The position numbers and the translations under genes are program-made. This document shows, piece after piece, positions 5,979 through 7,689 of a stretch of 7,689 bases of DNA. Every line of letters begins with the position of its first letter. The stretch's first letter is position 1. Source of the DNA: an uncultured Leptotrichiaceae bacterium (GTDB lineage: Bacteria; Fusobacteriota; Fusobacteriia; Fusobacteriales; Leptotrichiaceae); assembly GCA_938037005.1 (NCBI GenBank), contig CALHVR010000018.1, positions 1 through 7,689 of the forward strand. The letters are read 5' to 3'. Under the pieces are notes generated by a model. It was not told the origin of the DNA. It saw only the letters and a program-made list of their open reading frames with translations, and made no database searches.

Positions 5979-7451
5979 TTATTTTGAATTATTATAGTTT
6001 GGTGCTTCTTTTGTTATTATAACATCGTGTGGATGACTTTCTGCTAATCCAGCTCCAGTAATTTTAACAAATTTACCTTTAACTTTTAAGTCCTCTATTG
6101 TAGGAGTTCCACAATAACCCATTCCAGATCTAAGTCCTCCACAAATTTGATAAATTGTATCTTTTAAAGCACCTCTATGTGGAACCATTGATTCAATTCC
6201 TTCTGGCACTAATTTTTCTGTTGCTGATTCTAATTGGAAATATCTGTCCGAACTTCCTCTTTTCATGGCAGCAAGCGATCCCATTCCTGCGTAAGTTTTA
6301 TATTTTCTACCATTATATAAAACTTCTTCTCCCGGAGCTTCATCTGTTCCAGCTAACATTCCTCCAAGCATTACGCAGTCAGCACCAGCAGCAATAGCTT
6401 TTACAACATCTCCTGATAGTTTGATTCCTCCATCGGCAATAACACCAATTCCTTTTTCGTGGCAAACTTCTGCTACTTCCATTACAGCTGAAATTTGTGG
6501 AACTCCAACTCCTGCAACAACTCTAGTAGTACAAATTGATCCGGGACCAATTCCTACTTTTACAGCATTAACTCCTGCTTCAATTAAATCAAGAGCAGCT
6601 TCTTTTGTAACTAAGTTTCCTCCAATAATATCTAATTCAGGGAATTCAGCTCTAATTTCTTTAATTCTCTTAACAACTCCTGCTGAATGTGCGTGAGCTG
6701 AATCAATAGTAATAATATCAACTCCAGCTTCAACAAGAGCAGTAACTCTTCTAATAGCATCAGGGCCTACACCAACAGCAGCTCCTACTCTAAGTCTTCC
6801 GTGATGATCTTTTGCAGCATTTGGATAGTTGATAGTATTATCAATATCTTTTATTGTGATAAGTCCTTTTAATTTTGTACCTTCAACGATAGGTAATTTT
6901 TCAATTCTATGTTCTAGTAAAATAGATTTTGCTTCTTCTAAAGTCGTTCCAACAGAAGCTGTAATTAAATTATCTTTAGTCATAACTTCTTCAACTTTTA
7001 AAGATAAGTTTTCTCTATACTTTAAATCTCTATTTGTAATAATTCCTTTTAAATTTGATTCTCCATCAACGATAGGTAAACCAGAAATTTTATATTTTTT
7101 CATAAGAATAAGTGCTTCTTCTAATGTAGCGTTTGCACCTAAAGTGATTGGTTGTGTAATCATTCCACTCTCATATCTTTTAACTTTTGCAACTTCTTCT
7201 GCTTGTCTTTCAATAGTCATATTTTTATGAATGAAACCAATTCCTCCTTCTCTTGCTATAGCGATAGCTAAGTTTGCTTCAGTAACTGTGTCCATTGCAG
7301 CACTTAGTATAGGAACATTTAGCTCTAATTTTTTAGTTAATTTTGTTTTTAATGAAACTTCGTGAGGTAAAATGTTTGATGCTTGCGGTATTAATAAAAC
7401 ATCATCAAATGTTAATCCTTCCATTACAATTTTATTATTTTTCAAACTCAT
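5979..7451 (-). CDS. guaB: Inosine-5'-monophosphate dehydrogenase
   Basis: GuaB oxidises IMP to XMP with NAD, the committed step to guanine nucleotides; it is cytosolic and tetrameric. The 490-residue length is standard for the two-CBS form. The N-terminal barrel part carries GLTFDDVLL (12-20) and ILSAAMDTVTE (48-58). The two CBS domains occupy about 96-205 and are intact (ISGLPIVDG and IEKLPIVEG are the repeat cores). The barrel resumes with DSAHAHS (250-256), then the catalytic loop GSICTTR with Cys307, the phosphate site ADGGIKLSGD (339-348), YAGMGS (387-392), the mobile flap with Arg403-Tyr404 in SDRYFQ, and EGIES (417-421). His425 in VPHRG stands where Tyr is commonest in bacterial enzymes. 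AGGAGG (complement of 7459-7464) with a 7-base spacer supports the start. The LTxxQ gene follows 20 bases downstream. Confidence 0.98.
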   Translation of the reverse strand: MSLKNNKIVMEGLTFDDVLLIPQASNILPHEVSLKTKLTKKLELNVPILSAAMDTVTEANLAIAIAREGGIGFIHKNMTIERQAEEVAKVKRYESGMITQPITLGANATLEEALILMKKYKISGLPIVDGESNLKGIITNRDLKYRENLSLKVEEVMTKDNLITASVGTTLEEAKSILLEHRIEKLPIVEGTKLKGLITIKDIDNTINYPNAAKDHHGRLRVGAAVGVGPDAIRRVTALVEAGVDIITIDSAHAHSAGVVKRIKEIRAEFPELDIIGGNLVTKEAALDLIEAGVNAVKVGIGPGSICTTRVVAGVGVPQISAVMEVAEVCHEKGIGVIADGGIKLSGDVVKAIAAGADCVMLGGMLAGTDEAPGEEVLYNGRKYKTYAGMGSLAAMKRGSSDRYFQLESATEKLVPEGIESMVPHRGALKDTIYQICGGLRSGMGYCGTPTIEDLKVKGKFVKITGAGLAESHPHDVIITKEAPNYNNSK

Positions 7452-7496
7452 TTTTATTCCTCCTACTAAATAGATATTTATTTTATAAATTATATT

Positions 7497-7526
7497 ATTT
7501 TATCATAGAAATACTAGTAATTTCAA
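7497..7526 (-). promoter_or_regulatory. guaB: Probable guaB promoter
   Basis: On the minus strand TTGAAA (complement of 7521-7526) is followed after 18 bases by TAAAAT (complement of 7497-7502), preceded by TGA, an extended -10 element. It leaves a leader of about 40 bases before the guaB ATG, too short for a purine riboswitch, and I see no operator palindrome in it. Confidence 0.6.
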
Positions 7527-7618
7527 TACATTTTTTAGTTCAATTATCTTTTTTTTATAGTCTTTTTTGCAAGAAGTATATATTTTTTTTATGTAATAAA
7601 ATAAAAAAGTTGATTTTA

Positions 7619-7647
7619 TTGACAAGAAGACAAATAAACATTATACT
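7619..7647 (+). promoter_or_regulatory. Consensus-like sigma-70 promoter for the gene at the right edge
   Basis: TTGACA (7619-7624) and TATACT (7642-7647) are separated by exactly 17 bases. Transcription would start near 7654 and give a leader of about 30 bases before ATG 7683. It is divergent from the guaB promoter, with about 90 bases between the two -35 elements. Confidence 0.8.
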
Positions 7648-7682
7648 AAAAGGCAGAAATAAAATAGAATTAGGAGTGAATG

Positions 7683-7689
7683 ATGAAAA
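7683..7689 (+). CDS. First codons of a rightward gene, 3' partial
   Basis: AGGAG at 7672-7676 precedes two in-frame ATG codons, at 7680 (3-base spacer) and 7683 (6-base spacer). The second has the better spacing and gives Met-Lys as the start. The consensus promoter just upstream supports a real gene. Nothing of its product can be read because the window ends. Confidence 0.55.

Noticed and set aside
6421..7230. Plus-strand open frames opposite guaB
   Set aside because: They lie within the fully supported guaB gene, have no ribosome binding site or family resemblance, and arise from antisense reading of its biased codons.
7452..7496. Possible purine riboswitch ahead of guaB
   Set aside because: The leader is only about 40 bases, with no three-way junction or conserved riboswitch core.
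7567..7595. Second rightward promoter candidate, TTGCAA with TATGTA at 17 bases
   Set aside because: The -10 element is poor and a much better promoter lies 50 bases downstream.

Overview
The window is very AT-rich. It uses AGA for nearly all arginine and is dense in ATA and TTA codons. Genes are tightly packed, with clear AGGAGG-type ribosome binding sites on several of them. This composition, together with a signal-peptide-bearing LTxxQ protein (which implies an envelope of the Gram-negative type), best fits a member of the Fusobacteriota such as Fusobacterium or a relative. A low-GC clostridial genome is the main alternative. The assignment is an inference from composition and gene types, not from a marker gene.

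Layout. Positions 2-5261 are one rightward gene string with gaps of 10 to 41 bases: the 3' end of a probable O-methyltransferase, a precorrin-2 dehydrogenase (Met8/SirC type), hemB, trkA, trkH and a class I glutamine-amidotransferase-like hydrolase of the peptidase C26 family. No terminator-like hairpin is visible between these genes, so a polycistronic transcript is plausible. The intergenic stretch 5262-5376 holds two hairpins. The second has a GC core flanked by T-runs on both strands and looks like a bidirectional terminator for converging transcription. Positions 5377-7451 are leftward: guaB (IMP dehydrogenase) from a recognisable promoter, followed after 20 bases by a small exported protein with four LTxxQ-type motifs (Spy/CpxP-like). 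The right edge (7452-7689) is a divergent promoter region; a consensus TTGACA-N17-TATACT promoter drives a rightward gene of which only the first codons are present.

How the genes fit together. The precorrin-2 dehydrogenase and HemB belong to tetrapyrrole synthesis: HemB makes porphobilinogen early, and the Met8-type enzyme oxidises precorrin-2 on the branch to sirohydrochlorin (siroheme, cobalamin). TrkA and TrkH are the cytosolic nucleotide-sensing subunit and the membrane pore of one potassium uptake system. The C26 hydrolase and the methyltransferase have no obvious functional link to either pair. GuaB makes XMP for guanine nucleotide synthesis, and the LTxxQ protein behind it is probably an envelope chaperone or stress protein.

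Most of the window is ordinary housekeeping DNA. I see no mobile element, CRISPR array, tRNA, rRNA or obvious new multi-gene system. The points most worth a second look are the tandemly duplicated LTxxQ protein in the guaB transcript, and the Met8-type enzyme with Ser where the catalytic Asp of CysG/Met8p falls by motif alignment.
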